Under the pieces are notes generated by a model that saw only the letters and a program-made list of their open reading frames with translations, was not told where the DNA came from and ran no database searches. A stretch of DNA of 64,000 nucleotides, taken from assembly GCA_000161975.1 (NCBI GenBank), contig GG688422.1, positions 493,824 to 557,823 of the forward strand, read 5' to 3'. Position 1 is the stretch's first letter. Every line of letters starts with the position of its first letter. Shown here piece by piece: positions 46,632 through 56,842 of this stretch. The translations under genes and the position numbers were made by a program. This stretch comes from Eubacterium saphenum ATCC 49989. Lineage in GTDB: Bacteria; Bacillota; Clostridia; Peptostreptococcales; Anaerovoracaceae.

Positions 46632-48470
46632 TTATTGAGGTATCTCATTCACGAAATACTGTTCATACCATACGAGGAAGGTATAGATGTTATACACCTT
46701 ACGTCCGGTATTTTGAAGCCCCTTATAATGCATGTCGAGAAGTTCATTTATTTTTTCGCTGTCAAAAAATTCAGCTGCAAACGGCTTGGCAAACATCTCC
46801 TTGACCATCTTGTAATACTTTTCTTCCTTTATAAAACTCACAAACGGCACCATAAATCCTGCTTTACGCCTGCGAGACCATCCCTTTGGAATGATTCGCT
46901 CGGCAGCCTTTCTGAACGCATACTTGGTCGTAGATTTTGCCATCTTGTGCTTTATAGGAATCTTCCTTGCTAAATCCCACATTTCCTTATCGAGGAACGG
47001 CACTCTGAGCTCCAAAGAATTTGCCATCGTCATCTTATCTGCCTTTAGCAATATATCATCAACTATCCACATATTCATATCGAGGAAGAGCATCTTGGAA
47101 GCATCATCCATATCCCTTACCTTGTCATAATATTTTGCTGTGAGGTCACTTGCCTTTTCATCATTTTTGTATCTATTCTTTAATATATCGTTAGCCTCAT
47201 CATCAGACATAACATTTGCCTGCCCTATATATGAGAGCTCCGGCTTTTCTCCGTATTTCATAATGATCGTGCGCCCTCTGAAATGCTGCTTATCCTTGCT
47301 CATATCATAGAGTTTGTGTCTCAAACAAAACGGCAATAATTTGTATAGTTTATGTAAAAACGGCACTTCATAATCATTGTACCCTGCAAAGAGCTCATCC
47401 GCACCTTCACCTGAAAGTACGACCTTGACATGTTCCCTCGCTAGCCTTGCTAAAAAGTAAAGCGCCACCGATGAAAGGTTTGCGTGGGGTTCATCCGAAT
47501 AATACTGCACCTTATCTATGCCTTCAAAAAATTCATCAGGCGATATCATCTTGGAAAAATTTTTTATTCCAAGCCTCTTTGAAAGATCCTTTGAATATAC
47601 GGTTTCATCAAAGCCGTCGTTTTCAAAGCCTACGGAAAATGTTTTCTCAGGTCTGCTCTTGCTCACAACAAAGCTGGAATCTACACCGCCCGATAAAAAC
47701 GCTCCCACCTCCACATCGCTGATCTGATGATATTTTACTGATTCACTCACGGCCTTATCAATTCTTTCTATAGAGTCATCAAGCGACATATCTTGGTAAT
47801 CGAGTACGAGGTCAAAATACTTTTTAATGTCCATCTTACCATCTTCATAAGTGTAGTAATGCCCCGGACGCAACTTATTTACTCCCTTAAAAAAGCTTTC
47901 ATCAAGAGGATTGTACTGAAATACCAAATAATGCTTTAAGGCTCTTGTATTTATCTCTTTTTTAAATTTCGGATACCTTAAAAAAGCTTTAATTTCAGAG
48001 CCAAACAAAAAATCATCACCCTGTTTACTGTAATAATAAGGCTTTATTCCGAAGTGATCTCTCGCCCCTACTATGATATCCTTCTTTTTATCATAAATCG
48101 TAAATGCGAACATGCCTCGAAGCTTTGAAAGAAGCTCATCTATGCCGTACCGTTCGTATCCTGCAATTATGACTTCGCTATCCGTATCCGTCTTAAATTC
48201 ATAACCGGTCTTCAGCAAATCTTTTTTTATATCCTGATAGTTATATATTTCGCCGTTAAATACGATCACGGCATTTCCCGTACTTGCGATGATGGGCTGT
48301 GAACCCGATTCTAAATCTATTATGGAAAGCCTTCTAAACCCGAAATGCACAGAACCTTCTTCAAAAAAGCCGTCGCTGTCAGGTCCCCTGTGACTGATCA
48401 TCTCGGTCATAGCCCTAAGCACTCCGGGATCATTTACATCCTTACTTATAAAGCCCACAAACCCGCACAT
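46632..48470 (-). CDS. asnB: Asparagine synthase (glutamine-hydrolysing)
   Basis: AsnB makes asparagine from aspartate, ATP and the ammonia released from glutamine. The 612-residue protein starts MCGFVGF, so Cys2 is the catalytic nucleophile of the N-terminal glutaminase domain, and the synthetase domain has the pyrophosphate loop LSGGVDSS near residue 260. It appears to be a single-gene unit with its own extended -10 promoter. Confidence 0.95.
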   Translation of the reverse strand: MCGFVGFISKDVNDPGVLRAMTEMISHRGPDSDGFFEEGSVHFGFRRLSIIDLESGSQPIIASTGNAVIVFNGEIYNYQDIKKDLLKTGYEFKTDTDSEVIIAGYERYGIDELLSKLRGMFAFTIYDKKKDIIVGARDHFGIKPYYYSKQGDDFLFGSEIKAFLRYPKFKKEINTRALKHYLVFQYNPLDESFFKGVNKLRPGHYYTYEDGKMDIKKYFDLVLDYQDMSLDDSIERIDKAVSESVKYHQISDVEVGAFLSGGVDSSFVVSKSRPEKTFSVGFENDGFDETVYSKDLSKRLGIKNFSKMISPDEFFEGIDKVQYYSDEPHANLSSVALYFLARLAREHVKVVLSGEGADELFAGYNDYEVPFLHKLYKLLPFCLRHKLYDMSKDKQHFRGRTIIMKYGEKPELSYIGQANVMSDDEANDILKNRYKNDEKASDLTAKYYDKVRDMDDASKMLFLDMNMWIVDDILLKADKMTMANSLELRVPFLDKEMWDLARKIPIKHKMAKSTTKYAFRKAAERIIPKGWSRRRKAGFMVPFVSFIKEEKYYKMVKEMFAKPFAAEFFDSEKINELLDMHYKGLQNTGRKVYNIYTFLVWYEQYFVNEIPQ

Positions 48471-48529
48471 CTCATCTCCTATTCTCTAAAGCAGCATGCT
48501 TACAGCATAATTAAAATTCTCCGGAATCC

Positions 48530-48538
48530 ATTATAGCA
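48530..48538 (-). promoter_or_regulatory. Extended -10 promoter of asnB
   Basis: TGCTATAAT on the minus strand gives TATAAT at 48530-48535 with TG one base upstream, 60 bp before the asnB start. Short CCATT/AATGG arms (48528-48544) flank it. Confidence 0.55.
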
Positions 48539-48601
48539 CAATGGTTCCCGAGTCCGCCACCAAAGGAAATATACCTGCAGAGCATCGTAAATATATGCTC
48601 A

Positions 48602-49267
48602 TTACTCGGATTGTGCTTCTTCGGCCTTGGAAATTATATCCTTGACCTTCATGAGCCTTGTGATGGTAGCTCTTTCGTTTTCGTCCAAACGAAGCATGAT
48701 AAACCTGATAGTCTCTTCCAGGTCAGGTATCATCCTGTATTCCAATGCATTTACCCTTCGCCTTGACTTTTCAAGTTCATCTGCGAGCAACTGGCAAGTT
48801 TTTTCTATTTCCGCAAGCCTTATAAGCTTATCGAGCACCTTGTCGAGTCCGTCTACGGCCTTATCCAATTCCGCAGACGTAAAGGTATAACCATATGGAT
48901 ACACATCGTGCTCTGCATCCTGATTCCCCAGATCGCTTTTACTGATTTCCATCTTAGGAACCATTACACTCATGACATTTTCAGAACTGATATCAAGCTG
49001 TACATCCGCCTTAGGAAAACTTACAGCCTCTGCAAGCATCTTAGGAGTGGTAACTACAGAAGCCACCAAAAACGCCGCAAATGCGCTTCCCATCTCCTGT
49101 TCCACTTCTTTTCGAAGACGTCTGTTTTCAGATATCAAATCTATAAAACGCCTCATAAGCTCATCCTGCTTATCCTTAAGCAACTTATGCCCACGCTTGC
49201 TCTTTACAAGCTGAGCCTTAAGCTCTGTTAGATTCATTCTTGTAGGGGTTACCTGCAATTTAGCCAT
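48602..49267 (-). CDS. ntpD: V-type ATPase subunit D
   Basis: Subunit D forms the central rotor stalk of the V-type ATPase. The 221-residue protein is a long helical hairpin beginning VTPTRMNLTELKAQL and ending with RLDENERATITRLMKVKDII, both typical for the family. It is the last gene of the operon, 35 bp after ntpB. Confidence 0.95.
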   Translation of the reverse strand: MAKLQVTPTRMNLTELKAQLVKSKRGHKLLKDKQDELMRRFIDLISENRRLRKEVEQEMGSAFAAFLVASVVTTPKMLAEAVSFPKADVQLDISSENVMSVMVPKMEISKSDLGNQDAEHDVYPYGYTFTSAELDKAVDGLDKVLDKLIRLAEIEKTCQLLADELEKSRRRVNALEYRMIPDLEETIRFIMLRLDENERATITRLMKVKDIISKAEEAQSE

Positions 49268-49302
49268 TTGAATATACCTTCCTTATGAATTTTTGTTTTC
49301 CC

Positions 49303-50676
49303 TTATACTTTGCCGAGATATTTATCGATATGCTGTTCTTTTATTCTCTTAAGTTCGTGTCTAGGTATGAGTTCGAGAAGCTTCCATCCTAAATTCAAAG
49401 TTTCTTCGATGCTTCTGTTTGTATTATAACCTTGATTTACATATTGGTTGTCAAATTCTTCCGCAAACTTTGAAAATGCTTTGTCAGATTCTGAAAGGGC
49501 GGAATCACCCAATATTACGGCAAGTTCTCTCGCTTGCAATCCCGCAGTATAGGCTGCATATATCTGGTTCATCGTATCCGCATGGTCTTCACGTGTCTTG
49601 CCTTCACCTATTCCCTTATCCTTAAGCCTTGAAAGGGATGGAACAATATTTATAGGCGGGTTATTCCCCTTCTTGTGAAGTTCTCTTGAAAGGATTATCT
49701 GCCCTTCCGTGATATATCCTGTAAGGTCAGGAATAGGATGGGTAATATCGTCTTCAGGCATTGTAAGTATCGGAATCTGAGTGATTGACCCCGGCTTTCC
49801 TGAAATCTTACCGGCTCTTTCATACATTCCAGCAAGATCCGTATATAGATATCCCGGATAACCTCTTCTTCCCGGTACTTCCTTACGTGCAGCTGACACC
49901 TCACGAAGAGCATCTGCATAATTCGTGATATCCGTCATTATTACAAGCACCTGCATACCCTTTTCAAATGCGAAGTACTCAGCACATGTCAAAGCCATCT
50001 TAGGTGTTGCTATTCGTTCTATCGCAGGGTCGTCTGCAAGATTTATGAACAATACCGATCTGTCTATTGCTCCGGTTTCCGTTAAATTATCTACAAAGAA
50101 CTTTGATTCTTCAAACGTTATACCCATAGCGGCAAACACCACCATGAATTTCTCATTTTGTCCCAATACCTGTGCCTGTCTTGCAATCTGAGCCGCAACG
50201 TTGTTGTGCGGTAAACCGGAACCTGAGAATATAGGCAGCTTCTGTCCTCTTACCAAGGTATTGAGTCCATCTATACAAGATATCCCTGTCTGGATAAACT
50301 CTGACGGATAGTCCCTTGATACCGGATTTATCGGCGCACCGTTAATATCCATCTTCATGTCCGGCACAAGCTTAGGGCCGTCGTCTATAGGTCTTCCAAG
50401 GCCATCGAATACACGTCCTATCATATCTTCAGAAACACCGAGCTCCAGTGGATGTCCCAAGAATCTCACCGTGGTATCCGGAAGATTTATTCCCGACGAA
50501 CCTTCAAATACCTGCACCATTGCCCTGTCGGCATCTATTTCGAGTACCTTGCCTCGCCTTCTTTCTCCCGTTTGCATCTTGATGTCTACAAGTTCGTCGT
50601 ATTTTACACCCTCAACGCCCTCTACTATCATTAGAGGACCGACAACCTCGCTTACGCTCTTATATTCCTTAAGCAT
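49303..50676 (-). CDS. ntpB: V-type ATPase subunit B
   Basis: The B subunit is the non-catalytic nucleotide-site subunit of the V1 head. The 457-residue protein aligns throughout, including PIFSGSGLPHNNVAAQIARQ in place of a P-loop and TMPEDDITHPIPDLTGYITEGQ. Its ATG lies inside the end of ntpA (8-bp overlap), suggesting translational coupling of the head subunits. Confidence 0.97.
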   Translation of the reverse strand: MLKEYKSVSEVVGPLMIVEGVEGVKYDELVDIKMQTGERRRGKVLEIDADRAMVQVFEGSSGINLPDTTVRFLGHPLELGVSEDMIGRVFDGLGRPIDDGPKLVPDMKMDINGAPINPVSRDYPSEFIQTGISCIDGLNTLVRGQKLPIFSGSGLPHNNVAAQIARQAQVLGQNEKFMVVFAAMGITFEESKFFVDNLTETGAIDRSVLFINLADDPAIERIATPKMALTCAEYFAFEKGMQVLVIMTDITNYADALREVSAARKEVPGRRGYPGYLYTDLAGMYERAGKISGKPGSITQIPILTMPEDDITHPIPDLTGYITEGQIILSRELHKKGNNPPINIVPSLSRLKDKGIGEGKTREDHADTMNQIYAAYTAGLQARELAVILGDSALSESDKAFSKFAEEFDNQYVNQGYNTNRSIEETLNLGWKLLELIPRHELKRIKEQHIDKYLGKV

Positions 50677-52441
50677 CTATCTGCCCTCTCTTTCCTGCAA
50701 GCGCATCTATTTCTGCATAAATGTTTTTCTTAAGCTCATCTATTTCAGCTATCTTATCCTCAGGGATTTCCTTCATTCTTCCTAGCCTTTCAAGAGACGG
50801 TACGGATGTAATCTCGTTTACATACACACCATCCTCAATGGCCTTGAGTCCTTTATCGTAAAATCCTAGTATGATGGACAGCATCTTAAACTGTTTTTCA
50901 AGCGAACAGAATGTGTCTACATCATGAAAGGCATTCTGTTGCAGGAAGTCCTCCCTTATGGACTTTGCAATTTCAAGCTTTAGCTGGTCGGGTTCTGAAA
51001 GTGAATCCTTACCTACAAGCCTTACAATTTCCTGAAGTGAAGCCTCTTCCTGCAAGATTCTCGCAGCTCTCAGTCTGTTACCGGAGAAGGTATCACTTAC
51101 ATTTTTATCGAAATACTTATCCATCTTATCTTGATATAGCGAGTACGAATCTATCCAGTTTATAGCCGGGAAATGTCTGGCATATGAAAGCGCATAGTCG
51201 AGCTTCCAGAATACCTTTACATTTCTCAGCGTTGCCTGAGATACGGGCTCTGAAATATCTCCACCGGCAGGCGATACAGCTCCGATGAGTGTTAATGCTC
51301 CTTCTTCATCCTTAGAACCGTTAACTATCACCTTTCCCGATCTTTCATAGTAGTCTGCAACACGTGTACCGAGGTATGCAGGATAACCTTCATCGCCCGG
51401 CATCTCTTCAAGTCTTCCGGACATTTCACGAAGCGCCTCTGCCCATCTCGATGTGGAATCCGCCATCATCGCCACGGAATAACCCATATCTCTAAAATAC
51501 TCACCTAATGTGATTCCTGTATATATGGATGCTTCACGCGCCGCTACCGGCATGTTTGAAGTATTTGCTATGAGCACCGTCCTCTTCATGAGCGATGCTC
51601 CGGTCTTAGGATCCTCAAGCTCCGGGAACTCCATGAGTACGTCCGTCATCTCATTTCCACGTTCTCCGCAACCTACATAGATCACTATCTCAGCGTCCGC
51701 CCACTTTGCAAGCTGATGCTGTACCACCGTTTTACCCGAGCCGAACGGTCCCGGTATAGCTGCCGTACCACCTTTTCCAACAGGGAAGAACGTATCTATT
51801 ACCCTTTGTCCCGTAACCAACGGAATGTCCGGATCCAATTTCTTTTTATAAGGCCTTCCCTTACGAACCGGCCATTTTTGCATCAGTGTGAGCTCGTGCT
51901 CTTCGTTTTCACCCTTTATTTTACATACGACATCTTCTACCTTGTAGTCTCCTTCGGTGATTGAAATGACTTCTCCGCCCTTACCGAAAGGTACCATTAT
52001 CTTGTGGTCTACTATTTCCGTTTCCTTGACTATTCCTATGACATCACCTGCCTCAAGCACATCGCCGGCCTTCGCAACCGGTGTAAAATGCCACACCTTT
52101 TCTCTGTCGAGCGCCAACGCCTCGATACCCTTTATCAAGAAATCACCCGACTTATCCTTAAGTACATTTAGTGGCCTTTGAATACCGTCAAACATTCCTT
52201 CAAGCAGACCCGGCCCGAGCTCTATAGATAGGGGCTGTCCGGTAGTGTATACAGGCTCCCCCGGGCCTATGCCGGACGTCTCTTCATATACCTGAATAGA
52301 AGCTCTATCTTTTCGCATTTCAATGATTTCACCGATCAACTTGTTATCCGAAACGTATACTACATCATACACGTTCGCTTCTTCCATTCCCTCTGCAACT
52401 ACCAGAGGTCCTGCCACCTTTATAATCTTACCGGTTTTCAA
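50669..52441 (-). CDS. ntpA: V-type ATPase catalytic subunit A
   Basis: The A subunit hydrolyses or makes ATP in the V1 head. The 590-residue protein has the Walker A loop GPFGSGKT (231-238), the V/A-type insertion domain before it, and the conserved SRWAEALREMSGRLEEMPGDEGYP segment. It follows the F subunit gene by 16 bp. Confidence 0.97.
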   Translation of the reverse strand: MKTGKIIKVAGPLVVAEGMEEANVYDVVYVSDNKLIGEIIEMRKDRASIQVYEETSGIGPGEPVYTTGQPLSIELGPGLLEGMFDGIQRPLNVLKDKSGDFLIKGIEALALDREKVWHFTPVAKAGDVLEAGDVIGIVKETEIVDHKIMVPFGKGGEVISITEGDYKVEDVVCKIKGENEEHELTLMQKWPVRKGRPYKKKLDPDIPLVTGQRVIDTFFPVGKGGTAAIPGPFGSGKTVVQHQLAKWADAEIVIYVGCGERGNEMTDVLMEFPELEDPKTGASLMKRTVLIANTSNMPVAAREASIYTGITLGEYFRDMGYSVAMMADSTSRWAEALREMSGRLEEMPGDEGYPAYLGTRVADYYERSGKVIVNGSKDEEGALTLIGAVSPAGGDISEPVSQATLRNVKVFWKLDYALSYARHFPAINWIDSYSLYQDKMDKYFDKNVSDTFSGNRLRAARILQEEASLQEIVRLVGKDSLSEPDQLKLEIAKSIREDFLQQNAFHDVDTFCSLEKQFKMLSIILGFYDKGLKAIEDGVYVNEITSVPSLERLGRMKEIPEDKIAEIDELKKNIYAEIDALAGKRGQIDA

Positions 52442-52457
52442 AATATGCCTCTCTTTC

Positions 52458-52778
52458 CTAAACTATACTGGATCCTATTGCTTTTTCTATATTTTTATCT
52501 ATGCGCTCAAGCCCGACTCCCAGCGAACCCTTGTTGCTGGGTACCAATGTGATAGCCGGTGTCACTGCGCTGTCATATCGTGCTATTGTATCCTGCACTA
52601 AATCCGCCATCTGCTCAGTGATCAATATGATTCCGTAGTCCTCATCGGCCAAAGTATCTATGGTATTTCTTATCTCATCCTTGCCGTCCGGAGTAAAAAC
52701 CTCCACCCCCAAGCACTTGAACGCAAGTACGCTATTTCTGTCTCCTATTATCGCAATCTTTTTACGCATATGTCTCAC
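52458..52778 (-). CDS. ntpG: V-type ATPase subunit F (NtpG type)
   Basis: This small central-stalk subunit joins the rotor. The 106-residue product has the family's KKIAIIGDRNSVLAFKCLGVEVF start and a GIILITEQMAD core. The GTG at 52778 lies a few bases after AAAGG; an ATG at 52769 is an equally plausible start. It overlaps the end of ntpC. Confidence 0.92.
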   Translation of the reverse strand: MRHMRKKIAIIGDRNSVLAFKCLGVEVFTPDGKDEIRNTIDTLADEDYGIILITEQMADLVQDTIARYDSAVTPAITLVPSNKGSLGVGLERIDKNIEKAIGSSIV

Positions 52779-53784
52779 GCAACCTTTCTTTAATGGAATC
52801 AGGACTCTTACCGTTCATCTTCGAAATATATATGAGCCTCATATTCAGCAGTTCTATATCCTTAGCATGGACGTAGGCAAACATTACCTCAGGCCCTGCA
52901 GATATCATCTTGGCTTCTTTCGTCTTTTTCATAAGATAATCTTCAAGCACCCTCTCAAATTCCAATAAATTGCCGTTTTTCTCATCCTTTGATATGGCCT
53001 CTAAAAGCCCCTTATGCATGTCTGAAGATACCAGCCTCTCTATCACAACCTTAGGTGTCTCCAGATAAGACTTTCCTAAATGTCTGATGTCGATATTGCC
53101 GCTTTCCGAGAGAAAATCTTTAATGTTTATCCATTGCCTGCCGTGATCCTTTGCCCTTATCACCATTTGAATATTGGATGTATCTATGAAAAGCTTTGCA
53201 TACTCTGTAAAGAAATTTTTGGATTCGTTTCCGAGTGAAGCGTCTATCTCCTTACCGATTCTTAGAAGCTCATTCAAGAAGAACTTGTCTATGATCATTT
53301 CCGCCTGCTGCGCATCCTTGTTTTGCTTGTAAAGATCGTACGCCTGTATAGCTATATTGCTATACAGCACATCCTTGCTCTCGTTCTTGCCGCTTTCCAA
53401 GAGTCTCTTTATCGCAGGGACGCTGATTCTTCCGATGCTTGAATAAAGTTCGCTAAGATCCTCATCCAATATCATGGACTTTAACAGCACCTTTATATTG
53501 TGCATGTCATACTTAAGCGCTACGAAGCTATATACCGCTTCTCCGCCCTTTTGTTCTCTTACAAAATTATATGCATTTACAAGCTCCGGTGAAAATACAT
53601 CCCAGTATTTACTTATTGATTCCATAGCAAGCACCCTCTCTGCATATATTGAATCCGACAACGCCTTGGAGACATCTCCGGCGCTTTCAAGATCTGTGAG
53701 CCTTAGAAAATAGCTTTGATTTAAAAGCCCCTTTTCCTTAACTCTTATTGCAGCTGAGCTATGTATGTAATCTGCTCTTTGCAT
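52762..53784 (-). CDS. ntpC: V-type ATPase subunit C
   Basis: Subunit C is the funnel-shaped connector between the central stalk and the membrane ring. The 340-residue helical protein has the family features YIHSSAAIRVKEKGLL at the start and ending RLIYISKMNGKSPDSIKERLR. It abuts ntpE and overlaps the F gene. Confidence 0.93.
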   Translation of the reverse strand: MQRADYIHSSAAIRVKEKGLLNQSYFLRLTDLESAGDVSKALSDSIYAERVLAMESISKYWDVFSPELVNAYNFVREQKGGEAVYSFVALKYDMHNIKVLLKSMILDEDLSELYSSIGRISVPAIKRLLESGKNESKDVLYSNIAIQAYDLYKQNKDAQQAEMIIDKFFLNELLRIGKEIDASLGNESKNFFTEYAKLFIDTSNIQMVIRAKDHGRQWINIKDFLSESGNIDIRHLGKSYLETPKVVIERLVSSDMHKGLLEAISKDEKNGNLLEFERVLEDYLMKKTKEAKMISAGPEVMFAYVHAKDIELLNMRLIYISKMNGKSPDSIKERLRETYA

Positions 53785-54347
53785 TAGTTCACCTCATCAA
53801 ATAGTAGTTTTTCAACATTCTTTTCTATATTTTCACGGGCTTCATCCACCAAAGCATCGAAGTTGAAATTCAAACTATAATTATCGCTGATAATCACAAA
53901 TCCCGATTTAATAGCGTCATCCGCTTCTACATTCATAGAAGGCATGACTTTTTTCGCCTCATTCAAAAACTTGCCGGGTACACGAAGCACTTGAGCATCC
54001 TTGAAATTTTCGCCGTCAAGCGCAGACTTTAAAAATTTCCCGTATTCGCCCTCGTTGATGTCTGCAAGCCTTTGCTTTGCCAAATCGAAGGCCTTTGCGA
54101 TCACGGCTTGCTTTGCCATAAGTACTTCATCTCTTACCTTGAGCTTTGCGGACGTAACCGTACGCTCCTTTATTATGGCTGCTTCTCTCATGCTTGCTTC
54201 TATTTTCTTTTGCGATTCCTGGGTTTGCTTTTCCATATTAGACGCAAGCTTTTCGGCATACTCTTTCTCTAATTTGGCAAGTTCAGCATCGCTTTCACCC
54301 TTTGCATCACTCACTATTTTACTTATCATGTTGTCAAGGTTTGCCAT
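53784..54347 (-). CDS. ntpE: V-type ATPase subunit E
   Basis: Subunit E is part of the peripheral stalk that holds the head static. The 187-residue protein has a long charged N-terminal helix (about 1-90, many Lys/Glu) and a globular C-terminal domain, as in other E subunits. Its stop overlaps the start of ntpC by one base. Confidence 0.9.
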   Translation of the reverse strand: MANLDNMISKIVSDAKGESDAELAKLEKEYAEKLASNMEKQTQESQKKIEASMREAAIIKERTVTSAKLKVRDEVLMAKQAVIAKAFDLAKQRLADINEGEYGKFLKSALDGENFKDAQVLRVPGKFLNEAKKVMPSMNVEADDAIKSGFVIISDNYSLNFNFDALVDEARENIEKNVEKLLFDEVN

Positions 54348-54359
54348 CTTCCACCTCGC

Positions 54360-54878
54360 TTAAAATTTAACAGATGTAAGTAATATAAGTGAAAATACAA
54401 ATGCCAATATTGCGTATGTTTCTACCATTACGGCGTAGATGATACCCTTAGTCTGGTGCTCTTCGTTCTTAGCCAGTATATTTATTGCCGCTGCAGAAAC
54501 CTTACCCTGTGATTTAGCGGAATGAAGACCTACAATTGCAATAGGAAGACATGCTGCAAATAGATAAAATCCTTGATGCAATGGCATATCGGGCTTTAAC
54601 TGAAGCATTGTAAGCAACGCTATTACAAAACCATATAGACCTTGCGTACCCGGTAGTAGCTGTAATACCAGTGATTTACCGAATTTTGCAGGTTCGTCTA
54701 TCATCAAAGCGGAAGCCGCCTCACCTGCGATACCTACACCGTATGCAGAACCGATACCTGCCATAGCCGCTGCAAGGGCCGCACCCAAACCGGCTATCGC
54801 CGCTCCTCCGATAGACTCAAAACTAAGTCCTACTCCTGCAGCCAAAGCTGCATTTGCTGTTACCGTACTCAACATCAT
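54360..54878 (-). CDS. ntpK: V-type ATPase membrane rotor subunit K
   Basis: Subunit K forms the ion-carrying membrane ring. The 172-residue protein has two hairpins (four helices). The carboxylate is Glu153 in VETYAIL, and LPGTQG (75-80) supplies Thr and Gln at the positions that bind sodium in Enterococcus hirae NtpK. This suggests sodium rather than proton specificity, but is an inference from motifs. Confidence 0.93.
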   Translation of the reverse strand: MMLSTVTANAALAAGVGLSFESIGGAAIAGLGAALAAAMAGIGSAYGVGIAGEAASALMIDEPAKFGKSLVLQLLPGTQGLYGFVIALLTMLQLKPDMPLHQGFYLFAACLPIAIVGLHSAKSQGKVSAAAINILAKNEEHQTKGIIYAVMVETYAILAFVFSLILLTSVKF

Positions 54879-54913
54879 CTAAGATACCTCCTTCAAAAGA
54901 TACAATAATCTTG

Positions 54914-56842
54914 CTATTTCAGCCTTACATACTTTGGCACAGCCTTTTGATTCTTAAAGGCTATACCTCCACCTTCATAAAATTTACCGAAAAATTCCAC
55001 ATATGTAAGTCGTGCAGAATGCACGTAACCTGAAAGCGAACTTAAAAATATATTAAACCCATGGAAGACCACAAGGATGATAACACTCGCTATCAAACCC
55101 GGTCCATGGCCGACTAATTTTGCAATTAGATTTACCGCATATGCTATGAATGCTCCTGCGAGTCCGAGCGCCATAAGCCTTGAATACGATACGAAGTCAC
55201 CTATGTAACCTGTAATTCCGTATAACTCGTATATTCCTCCGCCTATCCTCGCTCCTATGCTTTCTCTATCTCTTGCTCCGAATACCAATATGCCTACCAT
55301 GCTCGCTATCATAAGCACTTTAAACACCATCATTGCCGCAGGCCCCATGTCTATCATATTGCCACCTATAAGTCCTATGAGACCCACAAGCGCAAACACC
55401 CAAAGCCCTACATCCAAGAATGCGTCTACCGGCTTTCCGTCTCTAATAAGCATGTACGCCTTAACACCAAGCCCTGAGAAAAGATGCACAAGTCCTAAGG
55501 CTATGGACACTCCGAGAAGGAGCATGAAATCTTTCTCGGTATTAAATATCGCTATCGGTCTTCCGTTCATTTTTAAGGTGACTCCAAATAACGAGCCATA
55601 CATCACTCCCCAAAATATTACCGCTATGCTGCAAAGGTTTATCATCCTTAGAAGCGAATCCTTAGGCGGCTTGGGATTGCTCTTCTTTATGCCGAATAAA
55701 GTTCCTAAAAATAAAACCGCACCATATCCTATATCGGCTACCATCATTCCAAAGAAGAACCAATAGAATGGCGCCAATGCAGGAGTAGGATCCAACTCAT
55801 TATACTTAGGCAGTGAATACATCTTTGTGAGCGATTCAAAGGCCGATACGAATTTGTTGTTTTTAAGTACTATAGGCACATTTTCATCGTCTCTGTCTGC
55901 CGGCTTTATTGACAAATCACAGTGGGACTTCGCAGTTTCTTCTATGCTTCGCTTAAAGTCAGCTTCCTTTGATGTAGGGATGTACCCGCTTATAAGCTGT
56001 ATGCTGTTCGTCTCTTTGAAATTCTCTATGCTGCTGTGCTTTACCTTTTCGCTCGCCTCAACCTCGTAAAGTGCTTTCAGCTTTACAAGATATTCGAGGT
56101 TGCCCGCAAAGGCCTTTGCGTTTTCTGAAAGAGCCTCGTTCAGCTTCACTTCCGCCGCTTCAAGACTCTTAAGCTCGGCGGCGGGCTCTTCAGAAAAGGC
56201 GAGCTTCACCTGATTAAAGCCGTTTTTCCTAAGCAGCTCTACAGCCTCCTGCCTGTTCTTTGCAAGCGATACACAGAGATAATACTTTATGCCTGCCTTC
56301 TCCGATACAAGGTCTGCATAGACCAAGTCATTTTCTTCTATCATGGCTTTAAATGCCTGGTCGTAGTCTGCGTGCACGGTACCCAGCATCTTAACCGTCA
56401 TTGCATTTTCACCGATATCTTTTAAAGCTATATTTAAGCGCTTCCACGGCATAAGATCCATGCTTTTCGTATGAACCTCCGTGATTTCCTGTTTTATCTT
56501 CTCCTTTTCGCTATATAGCGAATATATTTCTTCGTATACCTTGTCAAAGTCTATCGATGCTGCGATATCCTTCATTTCCTCTTCCGACAGAACGGGGATG
56601 ACCTTCTTGCTTCCTTCATATTGCGAAAGCTGGTCTATACACCAAACTATCCTCGATAGCCTTGTAGAGATCTCGGACACCCTCTCCTTATCTGTAGAAG
56701 CCTTAGCTTCTATTTCTTCATCCGTTTTTTTATTGAGATCTGCGTAGTGTGCGTATTCAAGCTTTTGTATCTCGGATACTATGGCTTCCTTGTCCGATTT
56801 AAACGCAAGAAGCTCAAACTTACTCATATTAACAATTGCCAT
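54914..56842 (-). CDS. ntpI: V-type ATPase subunit I (membrane stator, a-type)
   Basis: Subunit I holds the ion half-channels and the stator. The 642-residue protein has a long coiled N-terminal half (about 1-340) and a C-terminal half with about seven helices, including the conserved PFYWFFFGMMVADIGYG and YSRLMALGLAGAFIAYAVN segments. The ATG at 56842 follows GAGAGGA and overlaps the preceding small gene by 14 bp. Confidence 0.95.
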   Translation of the reverse strand: MAIVNMSKFELLAFKSDKEAIVSEIQKLEYAHYADLNKKTDEEIEAKASTDKERVSEISTRLSRIVWCIDQLSQYEGSKKVIPVLSEEEMKDIAASIDFDKVYEEIYSLYSEKEKIKQEITEVHTKSMDLMPWKRLNIALKDIGENAMTVKMLGTVHADYDQAFKAMIEENDLVYADLVSEKAGIKYYLCVSLAKNRQEAVELLRKNGFNQVKLAFSEEPAAELKSLEAAEVKLNEALSENAKAFAGNLEYLVKLKALYEVEASEKVKHSSIENFKETNSIQLISGYIPTSKEADFKRSIEETAKSHCDLSIKPADRDDENVPIVLKNNKFVSAFESLTKMYSLPKYNELDPTPALAPFYWFFFGMMVADIGYGAVLFLGTLFGIKKSNPKPPKDSLLRMINLCSIAVIFWGVMYGSLFGVTLKMNGRPIAIFNTEKDFMLLLGVSIALGLVHLFSGLGVKAYMLIRDGKPVDAFLDVGLWVFALVGLIGLIGGNMIDMGPAAMMVFKVLMIASMVGILVFGARDRESIGARIGGGIYELYGITGYIGDFVSYSRLMALGLAGAFIAYAVNLIAKLVGHGPGLIASVIILVVFHGFNIFLSSLSGYVHSARLTYVEFFGKFYEGGGIAFKNQKAVPKYVRLK

